Assembly: GCA_958295665.1 (NCBI GenBank)
Contig: OY282560.1
Span: 262,308,641-262,372,640, forward strand
Source: Tipula vernalis
Taxonomy: Eukaryota > Arthropoda > Insecta > Diptera > Tipulidae
Reading direction: 5' to 3'
DNA length: 64,000 bases
The position numbers and the translations under genes are program-made. How positions within the stretch are numbered: position 1 is the stretch's first letter; each line of letters begins with the position of its first letter. Below, in pieces: positions 44,812 to 57,904 of this stretch. The notes below the pieces were generated by a model that was given only the letters and a program-made list of their open reading frames with translations, was not told the origin of the DNA and ran no database searches.

Positions 44812-45430
44812 ATACAGGGTAGGCCATCTGTTGGTCCTTTTTTCAATCAATGAATTTTAGTACTTAATGTTAAATGTTTTAAAAAATTCTTTGACATATG
44901 AAAAGTCAAAAATATGACATTTATTTATCATCATGGAGTCGCTAACAACACAACAACGCATTTTAATTGTTCAAATTTATTATGAAAATAATCGTTTAAA
45001 AACAACAACATTTCGTCAATTAAGTGAGAGTTTTGGTCGACATGGAACAGCATGTTCATCTAGTTCTTACTCCTGATGCAGTGAGAGCTAATAATGAGTG
45101 TTCGTAATGAACCAAGAACATCAACCAGGCATCGTTCACAAGAACTAAATATTTCACGAACCACATTACGACGCATTTTGCATGTCGATCTTCATTTGCC
45201 TCCATACAAAATTCAACTAACTCAAAAATTGAGGCCACCAGACCATTTAAATAGTCGTCGTTTTGTTAGTTTGATGCTTAATGGGTACGTCAATAAACAA
45301 AATTGTCGAATTTGGGGAGCAGAGAATCCTAATGTTATTCACAAGGCAGAACTTCATCCTCCAAGAGTCATTGTTTGGTGTGGTTTATGGGCTGGTGGCA
45401 TTGTCAAGAGTAGAACCCTAAGGCACACCA
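44812..45430 (+). pseudogene. mariner/Tc1-like transposase relic, N-terminal half
   Basis: The CAGGGTAGGCCATCTG at 44815 after TA may be the left terminus. ATG at 44933 opens MESLTTQQRILIVQIYYENN, the first helix-turn-helix of a mariner-type DNA-binding domain. After stops near 45074, the frame from 45094 gives SRTTLRRILHVDLHLPPYKIQLTQKL, then GYVNKQNCRIWGAENPN and PRVIVWCGLWAGGIV. The segment with the first catalytic Asp, expected between RFVSLM and LNGYVN, is deleted. The C-terminal half is at 45960-46295. Confidence 0.78.
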
Positions 45431-45960
45431 GTCTTAGCCACAATGGTTGTAATCGCGTTGACAGATATAATTCTAACCAATTAAGAATTTGTGCAGAAAG
45501 CCCTAAATTATCACATTTTTTCAATAGAATACTGTGCCAAACCGTAACAAAAGCCTTTTCGAAGTCAGTGTGGACACAATCAATTTGATCACCTCCATCA
45601 ACATGAATAAAAACCAAAACATGAAAAGTCCATCAAGTTTGTTGTGGTAGAACGTTTCGGAAAAACCCATAATATGAGGGGTTACTTGAGCTTTTCACCT
45701 CGTTGAAAATGATTTTGTAGACCAGTTTTTCAAAAAATTTGCTAAATTTATTTAAAATACAAATAGGACGATAATTCTGAATGTCCCATGCACAATTCTT
45801 TTTGAAAACTGGTACCAAATAAGCTTTCTTCCAATACGAAGGAAAAACACCCTCATTCAACTATAAGTTAAATATGTAGGTTAACTGACGATAAAACTCT
45901 AAAAATATCATATTCAGAGATTAAATCATCAATATGATTTTTAACGGAATTTGAACGCGG
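45424..45960 (-). pseudogene. LINE reverse transcriptase fragment, N-terminal part
   Basis: On the minus strand, GVFPSYWKKAYLVPVFKK, NYRPICILNKFSKFFEKLVY (45633-45860) and then QIDCVHTDFEKAFVTVWHSILLKK, LNWLELYLSTRLQ (45435-45617) are the RT fingers and first palm motif. The palm Asp in YTDF-like sequence is intact. It stops where the LINE fragment at 43925-44535 would begin. A pre-RT segment may extend to 45955. Confidence 0.8.
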
Positions 45961-46295
45961 CGAATTGGAAGGTATATGAACGTCTGGAATATGTGATTTC
46001 AGCAGAACGGTGTCACATAGCGAGCGCTTTGGTAATCGAATATTTTCTCGAAGAGAGAACATTAATTGGCCTGCCTAGATCTTGCGATCTAATACCCACA
46101 GATTTTTGAAGGCGCAAGTCTATACCAACGATCGATTGAACAAACAATTGATGACCTAAAGGAGAAAATATTAATTGTATTCAAGAAACTGTGCCGCAGT
46201 TATGCCAGAATGTCACCGAAAATTTTGATAAAAGAATGGTAGGTAGACGAGCAGCAGCAAGAGGTCACTTACAAGACATTATTTCCCATTACTAA
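45960..46295 (+). pseudogene. mariner/Tc1-like transposase relic, C-terminal half
   Basis: FQQNGVT at about 46000 corresponds to the FQQDGA motif holding the second catalytic Asp, here Asn. After stops come the WPARSCDL-PTDF region (with the third acidic residue in the DL-TPLDFF block), KSIPT/VYTN, LKEN and the tail GHLQDIISHY ending at TAA 46293-46295. It complements the N-terminal half at 44812-45430. A LINE fragment lies between the two. Confidence 0.72.
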
Positions 46296-46429
46296 ACCGG
46301 AACCTTTGTCCTATCATCTTCATCAGGTATTTGGTTTATTGCAGCCATTAATTGCGACATAGCGAAACTTCCAGATCGTATTGTTTCGACCGACGTCTGT
46401 CTAGCTTCTTTATTATCTGTAATTTCCAT
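46292..46429 (-). other. Short unrecognised open frame
   Basis: ATG at 46429 to TAG at 46292 on the minus strand gives 45 residues with balanced, protein-like composition (KEARQTSVETIRSGSFAMSQ, then INQIPDEDDRTK). The stop overlaps the mariner stop from the other strand. The frame upstream of the ATG also looks coding but is broken. It might be a C-terminal exon of a host or transposon gene; no family is recognised. Confidence 0.3.
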
Positions 46430-49400
46430 ACTCGTTGCTTCCTTTCTAAATCATAACCTTCCAGATTAACGGATCTCTACGGTCTAAATTCCCTTTGATA
46501 CCGTTTCTTCAACTTCAGTCCAGAACGTTTAACTTGGAGAAAATAATTTTCTTTTTACAAAATTCCTCAATTATAATGCAATAAGATTTGTTTGCGTGTA
46601 ATATGTTAAGAATAAAAATGAAATATTTCTTACCAAACATCAATTCAACCTTATCATTTATCAGAAACATTAAATTAAATAAAAAATAATCGCAAAAGCG
46701 ATAGGATATTGATACATCACCTGATACATCAGAAAGTAGAAGCGAATTTGGAATTTAATTGAGATTGATATTTTTAGCTAGTTATTCAATTTTTTTTTTT
46801 AGTAGTTAAGCTTAGAATGTACATATTCCTAATTAATTCTTAAACTTCTTAATTAAATTGTATAAAACCAGAATCATAGTTTTTTTACTCTCAGGATTAA
46901 ACTCTTGGTACATTTCAATCATGAAATATACATATGTACTTTCCGCTTTTTAACCCTTTCTTTTTACATATAATATACAATACGATTGTATGAGTTTGCA
47001 AATTAGGAGTGACAGTTACAAATTTACAATAAAGGTGTGAATTAATTAATCTGCTCACACACATAAGTGATATAAGATAAATACTGAAAGTATAAAATTA
47101 ACATTTAACGATATTTTTAATGCTATTGTTGTGCAAATAAAACTTTCTTGACCTAATTATTTATTCAAACCTAATTAGTTTTTATTTAATTTTATATCCG
47201 CTTAGCATGACAAACTCTAATCATTTGAAATTTTAAACGACATTTTAGTTTGTTATTTAATTTTGCTGAAAAAAAGAAGAAAATTTATAGAAAACTTTTT
47301 TTTTTTTCAAATTATGTAAATTAGATTTTAATTTCTTTATATAAATTTTCATTAAGTATAGAAGGCGAAACGTTTTCATTGAAATAAATGAATATAGCGG
47401 AGGTGTGGCTATGTGATGGAAGCGGGAAGAAACGTATATAAAATTTACTTGTTGCAGGATTTATTTTCGTTTTTAATTAGAACTTTGTCGTTCTCTAGTC
47501 TATATGAGTATACATTGTGCATCATATAAGAGTCGGGTGATTTGCAGACTTATCGATGATATCCTATGTTGATCCATAACAAAGTAAAAAAAAAAATAGA
47601 AAATGAAAAATTTGATACTTTAAAAGTGGAAAAACCATCAAACAGTGTAGCAAAATTAATTGGAAAAACAAAACAAGAAAAAAAAACTTTTAATTTTATT
47701 TGTCGAAGTTTTTTATTTTTTACTTTATTACTTTGAATGACTTGGCTTTCGGTTGATAAGCCAAAATATATAAAAATACAAAAAAAAAGTAGAAAAATTA
47801 TTTTTCCTGTTTTTATTTAATTGGAATTTTCATTCAACCTAACTGTACGTAAAGATAAGTAAGTACACAATTGTTACCGGAAAGTACGAAACAAAAAAGT
47901 TTTCAAATACTTTTTGATGACTGTATTTTCTTCAGACTTCAGAGCTTTTTACCGTCGTGTGTTTTTGTTGTGTCTGTTATACGGATTAAAGTAAAGACTT
48001 TGTTGTTGTTTTTGTTATTACTTTACGTTACTTTCCACTGTTATTTTAAAATTGGGATTATAATTTTGTCTTATATTTTTTGCTTTCTCACAAAATTTAC
48101 AATTTTTAACCACCTTACGGTATCTTTTTTTTTTGTTTTGCTGTGGTGCTATCAACTTATCACGATTCAATTATTAAATTAGAAACGAAAAAAAAAACTT
48201 TTAATTTTAACAAGCTTAAAAGAGTTTAAAAAAAAGATTAATTCGGATAAGCGCGCTGATATGTGAATTGCGGTAAAAGTTTTGCAAACCAGAAAACCAA
48301 CCATTATTGTTATGCACTTATTACAGTTCTGAAATTATTTTAGACAATCAGAGAAGAGAATATATAGACAATTCAAAATTAAACCAAAATGAATACTAAT
48401 TCTATTAGATTTCTGCAATTAGATTAAACTCTGAAGCGACGTTTAATGTTTGCTTCAGTTTTGCCATGCACCTACTAGAACATAGTCATTGTATACTTGT
48501 GTGATGGTCATTGCCTTGCCTTGATTACAATATTAATATTTGTGAAATTAGAAAATATTATCAAATAAATAATTTTTACATAAAATACATAAAGTAATAA
48601 ATGTTTTACTAAATTGAAATATCAATAGTTCTCTAGCTACGAGAGGTGAGCAGTTCTGTCGAAGTCAGTACAATTGGAGTATTTGTACTACCTTCCCCTG
48701 GTGCTTACTCCTGTACTCCGCTATTTCATTTTGTACTCCCCTCCTTTAATAATTTCTATTCTAATAATACTTTTACCCAATATTTTAACTTATCGACTTT
48801 GCTTGCAATAATTATATTCTCGCAGATATCTGGCTTTTTCATAAAGCATTTTTTGAAAGTAATTTATCATTTTAGCAAACTATATCAATTCAAAGATGTC
48901 AAATTTTTTCAACTAAATTACTTCAACTTCACAAGGGTATTTTTCAGAATCTGAATGTTTCCTGATAATACTTATAAAAAGATAATTCCGAGTTTTTTTA
49001 CAACTTACAAATTTACAACTTCAGATAAACTCAAACATAACAGAGATTACTTGATTTTACCAAAATAATTAATCAGCTTTGACGAAGTACTTAGGTTCAG
49101 TACCTCCTGAACGCAAAAATTACGCCGCAAGACAAATTATGAGGTTAGTTAGCCTTGCCGCACAAACACGATGTATCTGGATTTACAATACTCTCAAATC
49201 CTTCTTTAGATTAGCACTTTTATATAAAAATAATACTGTAATATAGTTTCGGAAATCATTTAGCCTTTTCAGACTGGAAAGTTGTATGGAAGTCTGGATG
49301 TATGCAATGTGATATGGGTAATTCCATTCGTCCAATATGCTTTGACATCAATATTCTTTAATCCTTTGTTTACATTTGAATAAAATCCAGGCCTCCAAGC

Positions 49401-49857
49401 ATCTTCTTTGTCTGGCAAGGTTGAATACTGTCAACATAAATTGTCTTTCAGTTTTATTTTGACATTCTTCTTATCGCCTAGATAGGATCTAGATTGGAAT
49501 AGTGTGACCAGATGTCCTGGTTTCTCTGGAGATGTCGTGGGTTTTCAAACTTCTGTGGGCATCCAGAAAAATGTCTTACATTGTCCTGGTTTTTAGATAA
49601 TATTCATTCAGATCGCTAAACTTATTAGCGGCATGCAGAATATATGAAGGGCCAGCAAAATAATAATTTCAACAAAATTTAATTCTAACGTCAGGACGTG
49701 ATTTAATATGTTTAAGCTTGGGAACTATTTATATAGAATCAGCTAAAATTTCACTAAAATACAACGAAAAATGTGTGTATTTCATTCAGTGCCGGAGGGG
49801 TTGGCTGTGTATGGAAAACCAAAATTGATAAATCTAATCTTTTATTTTAAAAATTAT
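46430..49857. other. Non-coding stretch, 3.4 kb
   Basis: No coding region recognised. A TATA-like GTATATAAAA at 47434-47443 follows a GC-richer patch (GGAGGTGTGGCTATG) and might be a core promoter. The patch 49497-49600 contains repeated GTCCTGGTTT strings. The rest is AT-rich. Confidence 0.4.
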
Positions 49858-50032
49858 GATCCCTGTTCAGGATCAGAAGCTGAAAAGAAAATTATTGATT
49901 AATGTATATTATATGTAAACACAATGAATTATGATGTTACTTATCTTTTGTCTTAAACTATCAAGTAATGAATTCCATTAACTATGAGGAATTGGTTCAT
50001 ATATTTTCCTAAAATAATTGAAACTTTAAATT
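49858..50032 (-). repeat. Dispersed repeat matching 16.98-17.50 kb
   Basis: In reverse complement this stretch reads TTCAATTATTTTA...TTCATTACTTGATA...CAGCTTCTGATCCTGAAC. It matches 16980-17100 and 17440-17497 closely, without the 340-bp insertion present there. Confidence 0.8.
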
Positions 50033-51665
50033 AGTCATGAGTTTGTTATAAATCAATGTAAATTTAACTTCCCTAAAATTTTTGAATGACAGCTGATGAG
50101 TGATGACATTTATTTTGACATTGATGATAACATGGCAATTTGTCTTATCGGCATTTGATATTTTAACATTTATGTTGTCATTGCGCCATCTATATTTAAA
50201 CACTATCAAGTAATAATTTATAGCTCAAATATATTTTTTGGAATCGCCGCGGTTTTTATTTATTTTATATGTTGGCAACCTCAAGCTAATGAAATTTGTA
50301 TCTCGTTCTATTTTATGTGTTTTTTTAATTTTTTTAATTGTATCATTCCTATTTGAAAACCCTTTACAACAAACGAATAAGTTATAATTTATTTAACTAA
50401 TTGCTAAAAGTAAATTTCATAGTGAAAATTTGCCTAAAGCCAATAAATATTTTTATTTTTCCGGAAGAGGCGCCTATTCTACTTTTACAATCGTCAATAA
50501 TGTTATATCAAAATATGAAGGAGGGAAAACTGAAGTTACAATAATCGTCTGGTAAATAAAAGAATATTTATCAATCACTGTGTTCCATGTTCCATACTTG
50601 TGAGTAGATGTTCAATAGAACGTAAATTTTTGTGACAGAAGAAAAACATAACCTCAATATAAATAAAACTGCTAGATTTTATTAAAAAATACCTTGTTCT
50701 AATCGAACCAATATATCTTTGTTATGTCAGTAAATTCAAATTTTAACCAAATAATTTGCTAAATGTTTGCAGATAATGAGTAGATGTCAAGTACGTTGTA
50801 TGGAAATGTTTGAAAATAAAATACATACAAGTTTATAAGTAAATTAACATTATTTTGGAAATTGATGCTTGTATCAAAGAAGCCAAAAAGGTACACCTTG
50901 GTTGGATTATGGTTAAAACATGACATTTCACACAACCAAAATTGGTACAGAGCCATCTATTAGAATTTTTTAAACTAAAGTCCCTCTGTCGTTAATTATC
51001 TGCGTAACTACTTCTAACAAATACACCATCACTTGAGCATTAGTAGTTGCAAGTAGAAACAAGAACTTGTGAGCAGTTGTTTAACGCCAATGGAATACGG
51101 TTAGTGAGACTTTTTCCAAAATGGATAATTTTAGTTCACCGATAATATCACAGATGGCGCAAGCAATCGGACATCTCAAATAAAATGATTTTTTTTTTGG
51201 TAAACAAGAATTTATGGCTTCTTATAAGAATATAAATCAGCAATCATTGATTATAAATACATATAAAAATAAACTTGAAACAACAAATTGTTTGTCTTTC
51301 GTATTCAAGGTGAACGAATACAATTTGTCACCGGGGCATTGTATTATAATTTGCTTCAGATTTTGTAATACGTCTGATGTCTGAAAGAGACATTTATTTT
51401 GTCTCTTTTAGACGAGTTATGAAACGTATAACAAATTACAGTACAGTAAATACATATGTAGTGTAGTAGCATACCATATATAGGCCGATTCAGGGTGGCA
51501 TTTGTTCGTTTGTTTTTAAAAATCAATACCATTCGTTAAAAATGACGTTTTTTCGTCTGAATTTTTTTCATCAATCAATTTTTTTTCGAATTACAAACAT
51601 CCATATTGTCACATACATTATTGTTTATTGTTTTGTATTGCCTCACTCATTCAATTATTCCCTAG
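50033..51665. other. Non-coding stretch
   Basis: No gene recognised. A hairpin, GTCTGAAAGAGAC / GTCTCTTTTAGAC, lies at 51378-51414. A 20-codon frame from 51121 (MDNFSSPIISQMAQAIGHLK) follows transcription-unit-like sequence and may be the start of a lost gag. Confidence 0.4.
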
Positions 51666-52130
51666 GGAGGGGGAAATTACTTGCGAGGGAGTCTTAAGGA
51701 ACGCAATTCAAGTCCAAACTTTTCTCAGAGTTAACGAAACTCCTCGGATCACATCGGATACTAACAACGGCTTACCATCCGCAAGCTAATGGCATGGTCG
51801 AACGCTTCCATCAGTAACTCAAAGCTGCACTAATGGCCAGAGCTCGGAAATACCAATCGTACTTTTTGGAATCCGAACAATAGTGAAAGGTCTGAAATGC
51901 TCACCAGCTGAAATGGTTTATGGTCAAACCATCAAACTACTCGGCGATTTGTCCATCGATAATCCTCTTCGAGCACTTCCAACAACCGACACAGTCATCG
52001 ACCAACTGCGACAAACCATGCAGAACCTTGTGCCCAAAGCACCACGTCCAGCCCAGCAAGATGACGTTTTCGTTCCGAAATCGCTCGACAACCCCACTCC
52101 CTATTGGACTCTATTAAATTATTTAACTTA
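51666..52130 (+). pseudogene. Gypsy integrase C-terminal fragment
   Basis: Reading about 51708-51840 gives KLLGSHRILTTAYHPQANGMVERFHQ, which carries the catalytic Glu region of a Gypsy integrase, then LKAALMARA. After a TAG and a frameshift, GLKCSPAEMVYGQTIKL at 51890-51940 and an Asp/Pro-rich tail follow up to TAG at 52129. It differs from the Gypsy copy at 3.5-8.2 kb, which lacks this part. No LTRs are visible here. Confidence 0.82.
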
Positions 52131-53640
52131 GTAACAATAGTTCTCGATAACCAGTCCGCCCCAACCAGTATACCCCAATCCGCTATTTTGGGCGTGAGCT
52201 TCTTCAAATGATTATCCCAAAAGGCTCGGTTTACCGACAGATAGCTCTATATTTTGCTTAGTAATGGGATCAATAAGTGCAGATATACTTCGAAATTCTC
52301 TTCTCTATGTTATTCTATTGATTTCCTTGAATGTGATGTGATTCATCCTGATACTAGAGAGTTTGCTTTTCCAATGGCTCTCCTAGTAAATCTATATGAG
52401 TTCTTTTACCAATTTATTAGCGTTATTTACTTGTGATCTTATTGTATGCGAGTTAGGAAGGAAGATGCCTGTTTCTAAATAGCTGCCTGTGAAACGAATT
52501 TTTAAATTTAATAAATTTCGTAATTCTAATCGGAAGGGGAAGCTGTGTACTGTAATTTAGAGTTGTGGTTGGGACACAGTAGTATTTGGTCTATTTCATT
52601 CCTAGAAAACGTTTTATTCAATGGGATATCGATACTATCCAGCCTCGAGTCGAGATGGTGATTGAACTCCAGTCAGTCAACCGCACCATGATTAAGGATC
52701 CGTCTCGGAGGATGTCTAGGAACTACAAATCCAAAGTCGGAAGATTTAGGTAGCTCCACTGATCTTGATGTACAACAACATCATCGGACATTAAAAAATA
52801 TCCAAATAAGAACTCACCACGCCTATGTGAAACGTAGGGAGGTCTGAATGCATGTATTTATCCAGCTAAATAAGTCCTCTCCACTTTTATTCAAAACCGC
52901 AAAAAAAAAAGAAAAAAATAATAAAAAAGAAAATAAGAACTATAATGAAATTTAAAATGAAAATTTTCTTAATTAATAATAATAATAATAAAAATCTTAT
53001 CTGAAGCTTGTTGTTGATTGATGACGTAAAATCAATATTTCGCCGACTGTATATATGTATATTAAATGTATCACTTGTCAGATACTTCGATTTTTATTTT
53101 TAATTTGTTTTAATCAACAAACAGGGAGAGTAAAATTAACTAGTATTAATTTTAATGTTTAATGATATGCTTAGTTTAACCGTTGATTGAACATATAGAG
53201 ATAGTATTACTGTGATAAACAACAACAACATCAATTTTTTGTTTCGTATTTCACATGGTTAAAGAAGAGCTTGTACAATTCATGTAAGGTTAAAGAAGAA
53301 CTGAGATAGGGTTGCATTATAATGATGTAGCTAGAAAAGAACACACAATTTTTCTATTTTGATTTGCTTTTTAATGGCCAACACTAAAACAATATTCTTT
53401 ATAAAAATTCAATAAGTCGTCGGATGGTTTCCTCTTTCTATCACAATAGATATAAATGTTTTATCCTTTGCGAACAAGCTGATTTCGTTTACTTGTGTTC
53501 TGTTTTCTTTGTAAGTGTTAACAAAAACACAGTTATTATTTTTGATATTGTTACTAAATCGATTTTTGTTTTCATCAGTTCATTTATCGAAAGTAGAAAT
53601 ACATAAAATTTAAAAGTTAATCGTTATTTTATTTTTATTA
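52131..53640. other. Non-coding stretch
   Basis: The first 700 bp are less AT-rich and may be the decayed 3' part of the Gypsy copy. An (AATAAT)-type run lies at 52970-52992. An untranslated leader of the P-like gene may occupy the last 100-200 bp. No coding region was supported. Confidence 0.4.
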
Positions 53641-56600
53641 TGGCAATGGCATATTGTTCATATTTGAATTGTTTAAACAAAAAATCATATGGGATTCCAA
53701 GGTTTTTGATTCCTCAAGATGATAAAGGATAATAAATTTTGGTAACAAGTCGCTATATGCATGTGCGAAAAAAAAAGCTTATTTGTGTGCCGTGCCGATC
53801 ATTTCGAACCAAAATTTATAAATAAAAGTGAATTTAAAACAAGGCTTAGTTTTAATACCATACCAAAAAAATATTTAAGTAGTGAAACGGAAATTTTACA
53901 TTGTAAAATTAATACATATATGTCAAAACAATGAAAATGTAAGTGATCATGTAAGTAGTAACGACAATAACGAATCGCTTGCAGTTTATAAAGAAAATAT
54001 GTCCAAAACATATAGAAATCCATTTAAAGAGTTATCGTCAGCAAATAAGATACATACATATATACGTACATGAATCTCAGTTTCCTATACCAGAAATTCT
54101 AGATATATCTACTTCTTCTACCAACTTTCTACATACCGATCAGTATGAAATTCTTACTGAACTATTATTACGTTCACCCCGAAAAAAAAAATTAAAACCT
54201 AACGAAATTTTAAAAAACGACATCGAATGTATTCTCAATAAAATAATGGAAGGAAGAAGTGGAAGTGTAAAAACATTTGTAAAGGCTCAAACGATGCATA
54301 CGGTAAACTCAAAATGGACTTCAGAAGAAAAAGATCTATTTCTGAAATTTCACTACAGGTCACCAAGCTTTTATAAATTTTTATTAAAAGAAGGGTTTAC
54401 ACTTCCAAGCCCAAGTACCATAGTAAGATGGTATAATACTATTGAATTTTCAACCGTAATTTCTATAAAAATTTTACAAATGTTAAATGAGAAATTTAAA
54501 GATACACCTGAACTCGAGAAACGCTGCGTTTTAGTGTTCGATGAAATGAGCATTAAGACAGAGTTGGAATATAACACTAAAGAGGATTGTGTATATGGTT
54601 TTAGTGACCTAGGTGAGCTAGGACGCGAAAGATCATTTTCGGAATATGCTCTTTTATTTAAGTTGAGAGGATTCAATAAACCTTGGAAAAAATTATTCCA
54701 TTTACAATTTAAAATATTGGAACATGTTTCAATAATTTTTTTTTATTTTCTTGCAATTAGATAATTGGATATTATTGTGGTAGTGTTCGCGGAATTGAGC
54801 TTTCAGAAATTCTAAAATCGACCCTAAATATTTTGATTACAAATCAAATAAACGTATACGCTGTAATTTGCGATCAAGGATCGCCAAATAGGACTGCACA
54901 CAAACAACTAGGTGTTAGTATTTCTCAGCCTTATGTGACAATACAGGACAAAAAAATATTCTGTTTATATGATGTTGTCCATCTTTTTAAATGTTTCCGA
55001 AACAATCTTTTAAAATCAAATTTTTTAATTGGTGAGAATGAAGTATCATGGAGTATTTTAGTTAAACTATTTAATAGTGAAAATAGCGTAATAAGATCAA
55101 TGCACAAACTGACAGAAGCCCATATTAAGCCAGATTCGTTTCAAAAAATGAGAGTAAAACTTGCGACTCAAGTTTTCAGTCATCATGTTTCGACAGCTAT
55201 ATACGCGGCAGCACACACAGATTTGTTTACCGCGAATGAAAAATCGATAGCTCTTACCACTGCCAATTTTTTTTCCGATTAAATAAATTGTTTGTTAATT
55301 TAACAAGAAAATACAATATTCAAATATTCCTAATAATAATGCCTTGTCAGAAGAATCTGAAGAAATTTTAGAAAATTTAAAACAATCTGTTGAGTGGATA
55401 GCTACTTGGAAGAAATCGAATGGAATGGCTGAATACTGTTTTTCTGGAATGCAACAGTCAATTAATGGAATTTTGCAACTTTGGGACTTAATCAAATGTA
55501 CCGATTAAAAATACATTTTGACAGCAAATTTAAATTCAGATTGTATAGAATACACTATTTCAGTTATCAGGACTAATAGAGGATCTTATGAAAGAAACCC
55601 ATCAGCAATTCGTTTGCATAAAAATTTAAAAGAAATGTGTTTTTACCACATGATGTCCAGCGATACTTCATCTTACGGCCAGTCCGATGCACGTGTACTT
55701 CTAAACACGGAAGACATTTCAAGTATGGCAACCATAACAATAACACATTATGTAGATTTCCCAAACTTTTTCTACATTTTATATTTTTTTATATTTAGGT
55801 TTAATGCATTTTTTCAAATTTTTAAGACTTAGCCAGTTACTACACACAACAAAAATTAATTCAGTAGACCAAAAAGTAGATAAAATTCCTTTAAAAATTA
55901 TACCTTTAGACGTAAACAACACTGGTAATTTAATGTTCAATTTCATATTTTTATTAATATTATCTTTATAAAAGAATAATAACCTCACGCAGGTTTCCAT
56001 AGTTTTTATTATGCTTAAGCATACATACAAATACTAGCGTATTTTTATATATGAATATACAAAATAGTAAATGTGAAAATCGCCATATTTCACTGTTAGT
56101 AAATGTAAAACAATTTACAATAAATTATATGAATTTAATTATCACTTTCTAAATTTAAACTATAGGAAATTTACTTCTCGACTCGGGGCAGCAGGGCGAG
56201 ATCGACGATGAAACAAATTATTGTGAATATGATGTTTATGATTTCGAGGATGAAATTGAACACAATAACGTAGACTCTCACTCTCAAAAAGCATCAGAAG
56301 TAAATCCAAGTCAAACAATTAACAGTATGTCAATGTCATATTTCAACGGTTATATAGCTCATGCTTGTTTTAAAAAATTTCAATGTGCATGTTGCGAAAA
56401 TTTAATGATTTGCCAAAATTCTGAAGAAGCTTCAGCCGCCAATTTGTTAATAGATTCATGTCAGTATGAGAATATTGTAAATCGTGGTTTGAAAGTACCA
56501 AATGCGTTGTTTGTTAAAATAACAAAAACAATAGTAAACATTTTTACCGATAATTTCGATAAATTCTGTTTCAAAAAAGAAGTATTACAAAATTTATTTG

Positions 56601-56740
56601 GTATGTGCAATTCAATTAAAGTTGCATGCACAGATGATCTGCATAGAAATATTATAATCCGTCATATCTTGAAAGTATTGATCCGAGCAAAAATTAAAAT
56701 TATTAATGCCAAAGTCAAAAATGCCAAAAAAAAAATTTAA
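53641..56740 (+). pseudogene. P-element-type transposase (THAP9-like) relic, several exons
   Basis: ATG at 53641 opens a THAP DNA-binding domain: CSYLNC, GIPRFLIPQDD, then (after stops and a 5-bp duplication GTGCC at about 53791) CADHFEP and IPKKYLS. The next part, 54090-54720, holds HYRSPSFYKFLLKEGFTLPSPSTIVRWY and LVFDEMSIKTELEYN with a catalytic Asp. An AG acceptor at about 54759-54760 leads to YYCGSVRGIELSEIL, VICDQGSPNRTAHKQLGV (second Asp) and YDVVHLFKCFRNNLLK. The 149-codon block ends at 55282. Further pieces are SGMQQSINGILQLWDLIK (55443-55500), IRTNRGSYERNPSAIRLH (55573-55625) and the C-terminal YIAHACFKKFQCACCENL (56348-56407). Terminal inverted repeats were not found. Confidence 0.85.
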
Positions 56741-56815
56741 AAAATTCGATATAATAAATCATCTTTAATCTAAATTAATTTTAATAATTTAAATAACAAT
56801 TTTAAATTTCATATA

Positions 56816-57902
56816 CAGGGTGTCCGGGTTTGGGATGCTGATCCGTCATGGGGTGATTCCTTGGTTCATTCTGAGAAAAAAATCGTATGTGGAGGGGGGA
56901 TCCATTTTTTAAAACCTTTGAGATACAGGGTGTTTAAAAAATTTGGTTCAGAAAAAAAGTACACCCAAATATTAAACTGTAACTTCCAAAACATTACGGA
57001 TTATACCTTCGTCGACATCCAAATGGTTTGGTGAGACTGAATGGGGCTCCGCCCGGGTATTCGATCTTGTTACGATATTTGGCAGTCTTCTATGAATATT
57101 TATAAATACTTTTGCGTCAGGAATGCGACGTGTTGGAAATCTGAGTTGTTATTCATTGCGAGCTCGTGCTGCATTACCATCGCAAAATCCGTAAACAAAA
57201 TGGATATCAATGTACTCCTCACTTGAGAACTGTGCCATTATAATATTAATTTTATTAAATTAATTAAAATTTTGATTCACAACACTAATACAACTCTAGA
57301 TAATATCTCGAAACTAATGACTGAATCTGAAAATATTTAGTTTTTGTTTTTTCAACATTTAAACAAATGAGTTGATAATCATCCCCTACTGTTTTACAGA
57401 TCAAAATAAAATTGGTAAAATATTAACACTATAACATCTCTTAATTAGATTGAGAATAAATGGAATACGAAGAAAACTATGGCACGTGGGTACAAGTAAT
57501 GTATTAAGGGATTGTAGAGGAGATCATGACAAATTAAAATTAAATAAACAAAAGAAAAAATTATAACGTTTTTTTTTTATGAGAAAAACTCGATTTTATA
57601 AAAAACAAATATTTTTTTTTTACTTTAAATCACCATAGCTCTCAAACGGATGCAGATACAAGATAACCACTTAAACCTTAATAATAGCCTATACGATTAC
57701 CAACCAAATAAGACTAAGTTGGTTGCTCTCCGAAGTTACAGTTTAATATTTGGGTGTACTTTTTTTCTGAACCAAATTTTTTAAACACCCTGTATCTCAA
57801 AGGATATCAAAAATAAATCCCCCCTCCACATACGATTTGTTTCTCAGAATGAACAAAGGAATCACCCCATGACGGATCAGCATCCCAAACCCGGACACCC
57901 TG
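56816..57902. mobile_element. 1.09-kb foldback element, TA duplication
   Basis: Ends CAGGGTGTCCGGG and CCCGGACACCCTG, flanked by TA (56814-56815, 57903-57904). The arms of about 165 bp are inverted and almost identical: 56816-56995 versus 57725-57902, including ATGGGGTGATTCCTT and GGTTCAGAAAAAAAGT. The 730-bp centre has no recognised coding region; TACCTTCGTCGACATCC lies in it at 57005-57021. It is inserted immediately downstream of the P-like gene. Confidence 0.92.
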
Positions 57903-57904
57903 TA

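Noticed and set aside
45868..46062. Minus-strand frame first read wholly as LINE
   Set aside because: Its left part may be LINE, but from about 45960 rightward the plus strand reads as mariner C-terminus (FQQNG, WPARSCDL), which explains the sequence better.
47871..48182. 103-codon Phe/Leu-rich open frame
   Set aside because: It looks like translated T-rich DNA; no start context, motif or membrane-protein family recognised.
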